Positions 1 through 7,273 of a DNA stretch of 15,975 bases are shown one piece after another (position 1 is the stretch's first letter; every line of letters begins with the position of its first letter). The stretch comes from Chromatiaceae bacterium (GTDB taxonomy: Bacteria; Pseudomonadota; Gammaproteobacteria; Chromatiales; Chromatiaceae): NCBI GenBank assembly GCA_016938795.1, contig JAFGTZ010000400.1, positions 1 to 15,975 of the forward strand, read 5' to 3'. A program made the translations under genes and the position numbers. Under the pieces are notes generated by a model. That model was not told the origin of the DNA and ran no database searches. It worked only from the letters and a program-made list of their open reading frames with translations.

Positions 1-110
1 AGCGGCGAGCGAATGAAAAAGCGGGCGGTGCGGCCCGCGATGCCGAGATGCTCGTCGCTGCGCGACTGGGAGGAAAAATCCTGGGTCGGTGGAGTTACAT
101 CTTGGGTCAT
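1..110 (-). CDS. RND efflux permease, N-terminal fragment (cut by window edge)
   Basis: This is an open frame on the minus strand that starts with ATG at 108-110 and runs off the left edge of the window after 36 codons. The encoded peptide is polar for about 20 residues, then reads HLGIAGRTARFFIRSPL. This resembles the cytoplasmic N-terminus and the beginning of the first membrane helix of large RND permeases of the AcrB/MdtB/CusA kind. The gene directly upstream on the same strand encodes an RND periplasmic adaptor, which is the usual order (adaptor, then permease), so the context agrees. The 91-base gap between the two genes holds only small GC-rich hairpins, at 159-170 (4-bp stem) and 189-212 (7-bp stem overlapping the adaptor stop codon). 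Neither has a U-tract, so I read the pair as one transcript. The Shine-Dalgarno match is poor. The substrate cannot be told from this fragment. Confidence 0.72.
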   Translation of the reverse strand, partial: MTQDVTPPTQDFSSQSRSDEHLGIAGRTARFFIRSP

Positions 111-201
111 CTCGAATCCAGCCTGTGCGATACGGCTCTTCAATCACGGACGAGCGGTGGGGCTCGCCCCTTGGGTGCAGGGTAGCAGGCGCGCCGCCCG
201 A

Positions 202-1362
202 CTAGGGCGCGCGTGTCTCGTCCGCCCAGCCGGCGCTCAGGCGCGGCCCCGGATTGGCGAGTACCCGCTCGCCCGCGCGCAGACCGCTGAGCACCGTCAT
301 GAAACCGTCGCCGAGGTCTTCGCCCACGCGGATGAGACGCAGCTGGGGCTGACCCTGGGCATTGAGCACATAGACCCCGGGCAGGCTGCCGTTGTAGCGC
401 ACCGCGCTGCGCGGAATGACCGGATTGGCGCGCGCCGGCGCGCCAAGATCGGGCAGCAGCACCTTGGCGTACATGCCGGGCTCGGAGACGCCCTGCGGCA
501 GATCGAACTTGATCTTCACGGTGTGGCGCTGCGGGTCAGCCATGGGGAAAATCTGCGCCACCCGCACCGGTACGCGCCGATCATCGGGGTCAATCTCGGC
601 CTGCACCATCTGCCCCTCGCGCAGCCCGGAACGCAGCCGTGCCGGCACATCGACCTCGACCTGGAGATATTCGACATCGGCAAAATCGAGCAGTGGCTGG
701 CCCGGCTGCACGGTATCGCCCACCTCGACATACTTGCGCACGATCACCCCCTCGAAGGGCGCCATGCCGCGCGCGTCGCGGATGCGCGTGTCGAGCGCCT
801 GCAACTCGGCCTGGAGACGCAGCATGGCGTTCTGCGCCTGCTGGATCTGGAGTTCGGAGGCAAAGAGATCGGCCGAGCGCTCAACGTCGCAATCACGCTC
901 ACCCACGAAGGACTCCATGGGGCGGGTGAACATCTGGTCGAACAGATTGGGCATCCCCATGCCGCCCGGAGCCTCGCGCGACTGGGGCGAGAACATCTCG
1001 CGCGTGTACTGCACTCCGGCGTTGCGCAACTGGGCATCGGCGCTCGCCATCTGCGCCAGCAGGGCGCGGCGCTGGGCGAGCAGCTCGGCGTCGTCGATCG
1101 CCACCAGCAGCGCCTCGGCCTCGAAGCTGTCGCCCTCGCGCCCGGCGAGAAAGGTCACCCGCCCCGAGAGCTGCGCCGCCAGCATCACGCTCTTATAGGG
1201 CACCACGGTGCCGCCAATGGAGACGGTCGGGGTTCCCTGGGCCTGCTGGACGACGAAGACCTCGCCCGTGTCCGCCTGAACCGGGAGTGAAACCAGCGCC
1301 ACGCTGGCTGTCAGGGACAGGGCCAGCGCCCAGGCGACGGAGGCCGTTGTTATCTTGAGCAT
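202..1362 (-). CDS. RND efflux system periplasmic adaptor (HlyD/AcrA family)
   Basis: This 386-residue protein would link an inner-membrane RND pump to an outer-membrane TolC-type channel. Residues 1-30 look like a Sec signal peptide ending VQA, with no lipobox cysteine, so the mature protein should be soluble in the periplasm. The two half-lipoyl motifs lie near residues 62-92 (LAAQLSGRV and following) and 198-230 (RGMAPFEGVIVRKYVEVGD). They flank an alpha-hairpin region at about 95-197, and beta-barrel and membrane-proximal domains follow to the C-terminus. The hairpin is interrupted at about 122-165 by a Gly/Met/Pro-rich segment that also contains a cysteine (C158), unusual for the AcrA class. 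ATG 1362 was chosen because the signal peptide begins there; an in-frame GTG at 1377 would add five residues. Neither start has a strong ribosome-binding site. The permease follows at 110 on the same strand; no TolC gene or regulator is visible. Substrate unknown. Confidence 0.9.
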   Translation of the reverse strand: MLKITTASVAWALALSLTASVALVSLPVQADTGEVFVVQQAQGTPTVSIGGTVVPYKSVMLAAQLSGRVTFLAGREGDSFEAEALLVAIDDAELLAQRRALLAQMASADAQLRNAGVQYTREMFSPQSREAPGGMGMPNLFDQMFTRPMESFVGERDCDVERSADLFASELQIQQAQNAMLRLQAELQALDTRIRDARGMAPFEGVIVRKYVEVGDTVQPGQPLLDFADVEYLQVEVDVPARLRSGLREGQMVQAEIDPDDRRVPVRVAQIFPMADPQRHTVKIKFDLPQGVSEPGMYAKVLLPDLGAPARANPVIPRSAVRYNGSLPGVYVLNAQGQPQLRLIRVGEDLGDGFMTVLSGLRAGERVLANPGPRLSAGWADETRAP

Positions 1363-1643
1363 CGGATCGCACACCACATGCAGTTCTTTGAAGAAAGCCG
1401 GTTTCCGCCCGGGCGGCTGGACCGGAGAAGAGGGGCCGCAAGCCGCAACAAAGGCGTTTGGATTGATGGTTTCGCTTGCTTTTCCCGGACAGGATCGTGG
1501 CGCAGTATGCCCTCAGCACAAGGCCACATTCAAGCCAAGTGCCAAAAGAGCGGCCTGGCGTCATCAGGCGATCGCTTCTCGAAGAGGGGCTTTCATGCGA
1601 GCATCGGGATGCAAGCAGTTTCCACCCTTCACAGAGAACCACC

Positions 1644-2252
1644 ATGAGAACCGCCACGCGCCCCACCCTTGCCCTGCTCGCCGCGCTCGCCCTGCCCATG
1701 GGCGCCAGCGCCGATGCGATCACCGACCAACTCAAGGCCGCCGAACAGGCCTATCGGGATGGCGATTTGCGCAGCGCCATCGAGACACTCAACCTCACCG
1801 TCGCCGGTATTCAGGAGCAAATCAGCGCGCGCCTGCTCACCCTGCTCCCCGAGCCGCTCGAAGGCTGGCAAGCCGACCCGGCCGAGGCGCAAAGCGGCGG
1901 GCTTGCCAGCGCCATCACCGGCACCAACCTCAGTCGGCGCTACTGGCGCGAGGACGGCGCCGAGGTCACACTCAACCTCCTGGCCGACTCGCCCATGCTG
2001 CCTATGCTCACCATGGCGCTCTCCATGCCCTTCGTGATGCAAGGCAACCCCGACATGAAAACCTACAGCCTCAAGGGCCATCGCGGCATGCTCGACCACA
2101 CAGCGGGGAGCCGCGAGTACGAGATCACGCTCATGGTGGGCAATCGTCTTGTCATCCAGGCCGAGGGGCTGGAGATTGAGGATGCCGCGCCCGTCGAGCA
2201 GTATCTCCAGGCGCTCGACATCCCCGCCATCGAAGCAGCCTTGACCCAATAA
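1644..2252 (+). CDS. Secreted protein of unknown function
   Basis: I do not recognise a named family for this 202-residue protein. Residues 1-23 are a plausible Sec signal peptide (hydrophobic run, then GASA before D24). There is no lipobox, so a soluble periplasmic or exported protein is expected. Residues 24-70 look helical, and AAEQAYRDGDLRSAIETL resembles half of a TPR hairpin. The rest (about 85-180) alternates in the manner of a beta-rich domain and includes SRRYWREDGAEVTLNLLADS. The C-terminal 20 residues look helical again. No catalytic motif or cysteine is evident in the mature part. ATG 1644 was chosen because the signal peptide starts there; upstream in-frame codons lack such a signal, and only a weak AGAG precedes it. 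The gene is divergent from the RND adaptor (281-base gap) and converges on recG with 3 bases between stop codons. Confidence 0.8.
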   Translation: MRTATRPTLALLAALALPMGASADAITDQLKAAEQAYRDGDLRSAIETLNLTVAGIQEQISARLLTLLPEPLEGWQADPAEAQSGGLASAITGTNLSRRYWREDGAEVTLNLLADSPMLPMLTMALSMPFVMQGNPDMKTYSLKGHRGMLDHTAGSREYEITLMVGNRLVIQAEGLEIEDAAPVEQYLQALDIPAIEAALTQ

Positions 2253-2255
2253 GCG

Positions 2256-4313
2256 CTAGACCTGCCCGTAGTCGTGCCGATCGCCCAGCCAGCGCCGGAT
2301 GAGAGCGGCGGCGGCCTCAGGATGCTGCTCCAGGAGCTGGTCGGCGGCGCGCTGGGCGGGCGGCAGCAGGGGTTGATCGCGCAGCGGATCGGCGATGCGA
2401 AACTGCACCAGGCCGGTCTGGCGGGTACCGAGCACCTCGCCCGCGCCGCGCAGCGCCAAATCGCGCTCGGCAATCTCAAAGCCACTGGTGGTCTGGCGAA
2501 TGATGGCAAGACGCTCCTGCGCGGTGCGCGAGAGTGGCGCGTGATAGAGCAGCACGCAGTGACTCTCGACCCCGCCGCGCCCAACCCGACCGCGTAGCTG
2601 ATGGAGCTGCGAGAGACCCAGCCGTTCGGGGTTTTCGATGATCATGAGGCTGGCGTTTGGAACATCGACGCCCACCTCGATCACCGTGGTGGCCACCAGC
2701 AGATCGAGCTCGCCGGCGGCAAAGGCCGCCATCACCGCCTCGCGCTCGGCTCCCTTGATGCGCCCATGCACCAGACCAACGCGCAACTCCGCAAGCGCGG
2801 CGGCCAGTTCATTGGCCGCCTCCTCGGCAGCCTGGCATTGCAGCGACTCGGATTCCTCGATCAGGGTGCAGACCCAATAGGCCTGGCGCCCCTGGCCACA
2901 GGCGGCGCGCACCCGCGCCATCACCTGCTCGCGGCGCGCATCCGGCACGGCCACCGTCACAATGGGGGTGCGCCCCGGCGGCAAATGGTCGATGACCGAG
3001 AGATCGAGATCGGCGAACAGGGTCATGGCGAGCGAGCGCGGAATAGGGGTGGCGGTCATGATGAGCTGATGCGGCGCGCCCTCCGCGCCCGCGCCCTTCT
3101 CGCGCAGCTTCAGACGCTGATGCACGCCAAAGCGATGCTGCTCGTCGATGATAACCAGCCCCAGATCCTGAAACTCGACATCGTCCTGAAAGAGCGCATG
3201 GGTACCCACCGCCACCCGTGCCGCGCCCGAGGCGAGCCGCGCGAGCAGTTCGGCGCGCTCGCGCCCCTTATGCCGCCCGGCCAGCCACAGCGTCTCGACC
3301 CCGAGCGGCTCCAGCCAGCGGCTCAGGGTGCGCAGATGCTGCTCGGCCAGGAGTTCGGTCGGGGCCATGAGCGCGACCTGACGGCCCGACTCCACCGCCT
3401 GGAGCGCAGCGAGCGCCGCCACCACCGTCTTGCCCGCGCCCACATCGCCCTGCAGCAGGCGCTGCATGGGGCGGCAGCCCGCCAGATCGTGCGCAATCTC
3501 GCCCACCACCCGCGCCTGCGCCTCGGTGAGTGCGAAGGGCAGCGCCGCGAGCAGGCGCTCGCGCAGCCGTCCATCGCCTTGCAGGCGCGGTGCGGGCCGC
3601 GCGCGCTGGGCGCGGCGCAACTGGCGCAGACTCGCCTGATGGGCCACCAGCTCCTCGAAGGCCAGGCGCTGAAAGGCCGGATGACGGCGCTCGACGAGAT
3701 CCTCCAGGCTTGCCTCAATGGGCGGGCGATGCAGATAGAGAAGCGCCTCGGCGAGGCTCGGCAGCCCCAGGGGGGCGAGAATCTCGGGCGGGAGATAATC
3801 GCGCGGCGGCGACTCGGCGAGCCGTTCCAGGGCCTGCTCGGTGAGACCGCGCAAGGTCGGCTGTTGTAACCCCTCGGTCGCGGGATAGATGGGTGTGAGG
3901 CGCGCCTCGATCTGGACGCTGTCGCTGTGCAAACGGTACTCGGGATGCACCATTTCAAGACCTTGCGGCCCCTGGCGCACCTCGCCATAACAGCGCAGCC
4001 GCACCCCGGGGCGCAGCGCCGCCGCCTGCTGGGGCGAGAAGTGAAAGAAGCGCAGCATAATCCCGCCGAGCGTCTCCTCGCCGAGCCACACCTTCAGTGA
4101 GCGCCGCCGCCCAATGCTGACCCCCGCCTCGCGAATGGTGCCCTCGATGAGCGCCTCCTGACCGGGGCGCAGCGCCTCGATGGGAACCAGCCGGGTGCGA
4201 TCCTGATAGCGCACCGGCAAATGAAACAGCAGATCCTGCACCCGTGCGATGCCGAGCTTGGCCAGACGCTCGGCGACGCGCGGACCCACCCGGCGCAGCG
4301 TCTCGACGGGCAT
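2256..4313 (-). CDS. recG: ATP-dependent DNA helicase RecG
   Basis: RecG is a superfamily 2 motor that regresses stalled replication forks and processes Holliday and D-/R-loop structures. The translation matches E. coli RecG along nearly its whole length. An N-terminal wedge/OB domain (VQDLLFHLPVRYQDRTRL) is followed by the Walker A motif GDVGAGKT with lysine about residue 295, then motif II DEQH at about 390-393 and TATPIPRSLAMT. The helicase C domain includes TTVIEVGVDVPNASLMIIE and QLRGRVGR, and the C-terminal RecG block contains GTRQTGLVQF. From ATG 4313 the protein is 685 residues, slightly short at the N-terminus against the 693 of E. coli. Alternative in-frame starts are GTG 4367 (703 residues) and TTG 4412 (718), and the latter lies inside a GC-rich repeat. 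None has a convincing Shine-Dalgarno site at ideal spacing, so the start is uncertain by up to 33 codons. It is the last gene of a minus-strand run after ridA and the MltB-type gene. Confidence 0.97.
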   Translation of the reverse strand: MPVETLRRVGPRVAERLAKLGIARVQDLLFHLPVRYQDRTRLVPIEALRPGQEALIEGTIREAGVSIGRRRSLKVWLGEETLGGIMLRFFHFSPQQAAALRPGVRLRCYGEVRQGPQGLEMVHPEYRLHSDSVQIEARLTPIYPATEGLQQPTLRGLTEQALERLAESPPRDYLPPEILAPLGLPSLAEALLYLHRPPIEASLEDLVERRHPAFQRLAFEELVAHQASLRQLRRAQRARPAPRLQGDGRLRERLLAALPFALTEAQARVVGEIAHDLAGCRPMQRLLQGDVGAGKTVVAALAALQAVESGRQVALMAPTELLAEQHLRTLSRWLEPLGVETLWLAGRHKGRERAELLARLASGAARVAVGTHALFQDDVEFQDLGLVIIDEQHRFGVHQRLKLREKGAGAEGAPHQLIMTATPIPRSLAMTLFADLDLSVIDHLPPGRTPIVTVAVPDARREQVMARVRAACGQGRQAYWVCTLIEESESLQCQAAEEAANELAAALAELRVGLVHGRIKGAEREAVMAAFAAGELDLLVATTVIEVGVDVPNASLMIIENPERLGLSQLHQLRGRVGRGGVESHCVLLYHAPLSRTAQERLAIIRQTTSGFEIAERDLALRGAGEVLGTRQTGLVQFRIADPLRDQPLLPPAQRAADQLLEQHPEAAAALIRRWLGDRHDYGQV

Positions 4314-4410
4314 CTCTTCAAGCGATGAAGAAGGCGGCTCGTGCCGCGCGCTTGCCTGCTGACTCACATCACATCCGTTGGCCGCAAAGGTCGCGCCCGG
4401 AGCGCATGAC

Positions 4411-4451
4411 AACCCTCCCTCTCCCTTGAGGGAGAGGGGTGGGGTGAGGGG
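4411..4451. repeat. GC-rich hairpin repeat upstream of recG
   Basis: Positions 4417-4438 form a perfect 10-bp inverted repeat, CCCTCTCCCT paired with AGGGAGAGGG around a TG centre. A purine-rich tail GGTGGGGTGAGGGG follows. From memory, near-identical palindromes with the same tail occur dispersed between genes in many proteobacterial genomes, like REP or small non-autonomous elements; I could not check this. It sits between the stop of the MltB-type gene and the recG start and covers a possible TTG start for recG. In a minus-strand transcript it would form a stable hairpin in the recG leader. No U-tract follows on either strand, so it is not a standard terminator. Confidence 0.7.
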
Positions 4452-4524
4452 AAAAGCGTCCCAACCGCGAAAGCGCGCCTTTCATGCTCCGGTGTCGTGC
4501 AGACTGCCATGAACCTCAGGCCCC

Positions 4525-5637
4525 TCAGAGCAAGGCGTCATCCATCAGGCCGCTCTCGCCCGAGAGCCGCACCGAGGGCGCAACACCGCGCCGCTCGCGC
4601 AAGGTCTCGGCGAGCTGATGCACGGCCATGGCGTAATAGGTGCTGCGGTTATAGCGGGTGATGACGCGAAAATTCTCGAATCCCAGCCAGTATTCGTCCG
4701 CACCCAGCGTATCGAGCCCCAGCAGACTGGGTGTGCCCGCACCTCGGGCTAGCGCCGGGAGCACCACCCCAGCCGCCTCCAGCTCACGAGGACTGTAGCG
4801 GGTATCGAAACCGGTTTTGAAGGCGCGCGCGCTGGCGCCCTGGCGTAGCTCGGCAGGGACCGCCACGGGCGCGTCCGCGCGCCAGCCATGGCCTTGGAAG
4901 TAATGTGCAACGCTGCCGATGGCATCGGTGGGGTTCCAGAGATCGCGCCGCCCATCGCCATCGAAATCCACCGCGTAGCGCAGAAAGCTCGACGGCATGA
5001 ACTGCCCTAGGCCCATGGCGCCAGCGTAGGAGCCGCGGGGCACGAGCGGATCGACGCCTTCCTCGCGGCTCATGACCAGAAAGGCTTCCAGCTCGTTAGT
5101 GAAGTAGTCGGCGCGGCGCGGATAGGCAAAGGCCAGGGTCGCCAGTGCATCAAAGACGCGGGTGTCGCCCACATAGCCGCCATAGCGGGTTTCGATCCCG
5201 AGAATCGCCACAATGTACTGCGGGGGCACTCCATAGCGGGCGCTCGCGCGCTCCAGGGTCTGGGCGTGACGTGTCCAGAAGACCAGGCCGCCCTCGATGG
5301 TCTGGGGCGTGAGAAACTTGGCGCGATAGCGGTTCCAGCCGCCATCCGGGCTGGGTCGGCCACTGGGGGCCTGACGGTCCATAAGGTCGATGATCCACTG
5401 CTCGCGCTGGGCCTGCGACAGGAGCGCGCGCAGCTCGGCGGGCGCGAATCCGTGCCGCTCGTGCAGCCGCTCGATAAAGGGCGCCACTGCCGAGGTCGCG
5501 GCAAAATCGCCGCGCACCTCGGCTGCGGGCATCAGTCGCGGCCCCTCTTGCGCCAGCGAATCGCGCGACGCCTGACTCGCGCAGCCGGCCAGCAAGATCA
5601 GGATGGCGGGAACGAAAAGCAGCGAACGCCAGGACAT
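4525..5637 (-). CDS. mltB: Lytic murein transglycosylase lipoprotein, MltB/SltB type
   Basis: This 370-residue enzyme would cleave the MurNAc-GlcNAc bond of peptidoglycan with formation of 1,6-anhydro-MurNAc, acting from the outer membrane. The N-terminus is a lipoprotein signal with lipobox LLAGC (Cys19) followed by Ala, so sorting to the outer membrane is expected. The catalytic core contains AILGIETRYGGYVGDTRVFD, in which Glu149 corresponds to the MltB catalytic acid. PRGSYAGAMGLGQFMPSS and an EF-hand-like loop, DFDGDGRRDLW, follow, both hallmarks of this family. Length is close to E. coli MltB (361). ATG 5637 was preferred over TTG 5673 because GGAG lies 6 bases upstream and the signal peptide begins there. 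It lies 172 bases downstream of ridA on the same strand. The symbol rests on family resemblance; paralogues of this class are common, so the exact orthologue is less certain. Confidence 0.93.
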   Translation of the reverse strand: MSWRSLLFVPAILILLAGCASQASRDSLAQEGPRLMPAAEVRGDFAATSAVAPFIERLHERHGFAPAELRALLSQAQREQWIIDLMDRQAPSGRPSPDGGWNRYRAKFLTPQTIEGGLVFWTRHAQTLERASARYGVPPQYIVAILGIETRYGGYVGDTRVFDALATLAFAYPRRADYFTNELEAFLVMSREEGVDPLVPRGSYAGAMGLGQFMPSSFLRYAVDFDGDGRRDLWNPTDAIGSVAHYFQGHGWRADAPVAVPAELRQGASARAFKTGFDTRYSPRELEAAGVVLPALARGAGTPSLLGLDTLGADEYWLGFENFRVITRYNRSTYYAMAVHQLAETLRERRGVAPSVRLSGESGLMDDALL

Positions 5638-5721
5638 GCGAGACTCCGAAGCGGGAACAGGCCAGGCGCGCAAGAGGCTGCCTGCCCTGAAACCTCGATC
5701 AAAATGAAAGCGCTAACCGCG

Positions 5722-5749
5722 ATCCTACACCAGATTTTCAGGAATACAA
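5722..5749 (-). promoter_or_regulatory. Candidate sigma-70 promoter for the MltB-type gene
   Basis: Read on the minus strand, TTGTAT (5749-5744) and TAGGAT (5727-5722) are separated by 16 bases in a locally AT-rich island between ridA and the transglycosylase. This would start a transcript roughly 75 bases before the ATG at 5637. The match is only moderate and was found by eye. Confidence 0.33.
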
Positions 5750-5809
5750 TCCAAGCTGATGCTTTATGTCCGTTTTTCTCGCCCGTTGTCTGCGCTGCCC
5801 ACGCGGCGC

Positions 5810-6196
5810 TCAGTCGCTTAGAACCATGATGGCATCCATCTCGACCGCCGCGCCCTTGGGCAGGGCCGCCACGCCGATGGCGGCACGCGCCGGATAGGGT
5901 TGGGTGAAATACTCGGCCATGACCTGATTGACCAGCGGAAAGTGGCCAAGATCGGTGAGAAAGACATTGAGCTTCACGATGTCCGCGAGACAGCCATTGG
6001 CGGCGCGCGCCACGGCCTGAAGATTGTCGAAGACCCGCCGAATCTGCGCCTCCATGTCGCCCTCGACCAGCTCCATGCTCTCTGGCACCAAAGGAATCTG
6101 GCCCGATAGATAGACCGTGTCACCGACTCGCACCGCCTGCGAATAGGTGCCGATCGCCTGGGGGGCCAGGTCAGTGTGGATGAGTGTTTTTGTCAT
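5810..6196 (-). CDS. ridA: RidA family reactive intermediate deaminase
   Basis: RidA proteins (YjgF/YER057c/UK114 family) are cytosolic trimers that hydrolyse reactive enamine/imine intermediates, such as 2-aminoacrylate released by PLP enzymes, to keto acids and ammonia. The 128-residue product has the normal family length and the expected blocks: APQAIGTYSQAVRVGDTVYL, SGQIPLVP, and YPARAAIGVAALPKGAAVEM. Arg104 and Glu119 line up with the active-site Arg105 and Glu120 of the E. coli protein. ATG 6196 is preceded by AGGA about 9 bases away. It heads the minus-strand run before the MltB-type gene and recG, and is divergent from purC across 106 bases. RidA commonly lies near recG (often with spoT) in gammaproteobacteria, which supports the call. 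Confidence 0.95.
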   Translation of the reverse strand: MTKTLIHTDLAPQAIGTYSQAVRVGDTVYLSGQIPLVPESMELVEGDMEAQIRRVFDNLQAVARAANGCLADIVKLNVFLTDLGHFPLVNQVMAEYFTQPYPARAAIGVAALPKGAAVEMDAIMVLSD

Positions 6197-6266
6197 GAGG
6201 GGGTTTCCTGGGATTTGAATGTGCCTGTTGACTGACAGGGGCGCGCGCCGGCACCCACCGCCGCGC

Positions 6267-6272
6267 TATAAT
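6267..6272 (+). promoter_or_regulatory. Candidate -10 box upstream of purC
   Basis: A perfect TATAAT stands out in an otherwise GC-rich stretch, 30 bases before the purC ATG. No good -35 hexamer occurs 16-18 bases upstream. The nearest good hexamer, TTGACT at 6228-6233, is 33 bases away and so cannot pair with it. It is either an activator-dependent promoter or a chance match. Confidence 0.45.
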
Positions 6273-6302
6273 TCCAGTCTTGTCGAATCAAGATCAACCG
6301 CC

Positions 6303-7190
6303 ATGTCCGCCGCACTCTATCAGTCCAGTCTCTCCCACCTTCCCCTTCTCTCGCGCGGCAAGGTGCGCGATCTCTACGCGGTCGGCGACGACCATCTGCT
6401 GGTGGTCGCGAGCGACCGGCTCTCGGCCTTCGATGTCGTCCTGCCGCAACCCATCCCCGGCAAGGGCGAGGTGCTCACGCGCCTGAGCCGTTTTTGGTTT
6501 GCACGCACCCAGGGCCTGATCCCCAATCATCTCTCCGAGGTGCCGGTCGAGGCCGTGGTGACCGACCCCGATGAGCTGGCCCAGCTCGGCGAGCGCGCCA
6601 TGCTGGTGCGTCGCCTTCGCCCCCTGCCCGTCGAGGCCATCGTGCGCGGCTATCTCATCGGCTCGGGTTGGAAGGACTACCAGCGCGAGGGCGCCGTCTG
6701 CGGCATTCGTCTGCCCGAGGGGCTGCGCCTCGCCGACCGCCTGCCCGAGCCGCTCTTCACGCCCTCCACCAAGGCCGAGATTGGCGATCACGACGAAAAT
6801 ATCGACTTTGCGCGCATGGTCTCCGCACTCGGGCAGGAACTGGCCGAGCAGGTGCGCGACGCCAGTCTTGCCATCTACCGCGAATGCGCCGCCCACGCGC
6901 TTGAGCGCGGCATCATCATCGCCGATACGAAGTTCGAGTTCGGGCTTGATGCCGAGGGCCGGCTGCATCTCATCGACGAGGTGCTCACACCCGACTCCTC
7001 GCGCTTCTGGCCCGCCGATCAATACCAGCCCGGCGTCAGCCCGCCGAGTTTCGACAAGCAGTTCGTGCGCGATTACCTCGAAGGGCTTAACTGGGACAAG
7101 ACACCTCCCGGTCCCGAGCTTCCGCAGGCCATCGTGGACCGCACAGCGGCGAAATACCACGAGGCCGAGCAGCGCCTTACCCGCGCCTGA
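6303..7190 (+). CDS. purC: SAICAR synthase (phosphoribosylaminoimidazole-succinocarboxamide synthase)
   Basis: PurC ligates aspartate to CAIR with ATP hydrolysis to make SAICAR in de novo purine synthesis, in the cytoplasm. Both family signatures are present: LPVEAIVRGYLIGSG at about 108-122 and IIIADTKFEFG at about 204-214. The N-terminal nucleotide-binding beginning LLSRGKVRDLYAVGDDHLLV is also there. At 295 residues it belongs to the longer PurC form, resembling yeast Ade1 more than the ~237-residue E. coli enzyme. ATG 6303 was chosen because homology begins there; the open frame extends to 6219, but that upstream part would cover the TATAAT box and shows no family similarity. The Shine-Dalgarno match is weak. 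The gene is monocistronic in this window, divergent from ridA and convergent with the small membrane protein gene. Confidence 0.97.
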   Translation: MSAALYQSSLSHLPLLSRGKVRDLYAVGDDHLLVVASDRLSAFDVVLPQPIPGKGEVLTRLSRFWFARTQGLIPNHLSEVPVEAVVTDPDELAQLGERAMLVRRLRPLPVEAIVRGYLIGSGWKDYQREGAVCGIRLPEGLRLADRLPEPLFTPSTKAEIGDHDENIDFARMVSALGQELAEQVRDASLAIYRECAAHALERGIIIADTKFEFGLDAEGRLHLIDEVLTPDSSRFWPADQYQPGVSPPSFDKQFVRDYLEGLNWDKTPPGPELPQAIVDRTAAKYHEAEQRLTRA

Positions 7191-7233
7191 GCCTTCTCTC
7201 GCGACCCCGCCCCCACCTGCCGCCTCCCGCTGA

Positions 7234-7255
7234 AGGCGCCCTCAAATGGGCGCCT
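7234..7255. terminator. Hairpin between convergent purC and small membrane protein gene
   Basis: AGGCGCCC at 7234-7241 pairs perfectly with GGGCGCCT at 7248-7255 around a 6-base loop. It lies 44 bases after the purC stop and 19 bases beyond the stop of the gene at 7274 on the other strand, so it could serve both transcripts. There is no U-tract on either side. Intrinsic termination would therefore be weak, and a processing or Rho-assisted role is possible. Confidence 0.5.
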
Positions 7256-7273
7256 CCCGATTGCACGCGCAAG

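Noticed and set aside
13..1290. 425-codon plus-strand frame over the RND adaptor and permease start
   Set aside because: The minus strand encodes a clear adaptor with signal peptide and lipoyl motifs; the plus frame is low-complexity His/Arg/Ala-rich sequence typical of a shadow.
2601..3869. 422-codon plus-strand frame inside recG
   Set aside because: recG is unmistakable on the other strand; the antisense translation has no family resemblance.
6228..6272. TTGACT and TATAAT as one sigma-70 promoter for purC
   Set aside because: The hexamers are 33 bases apart, about twice the workable spacing, so they cannot act together as one promoter.
6294..7160. 288-codon frame antisense to purC
   Set aside because: Codon-aligned shadow of purC with no recognisable motifs.
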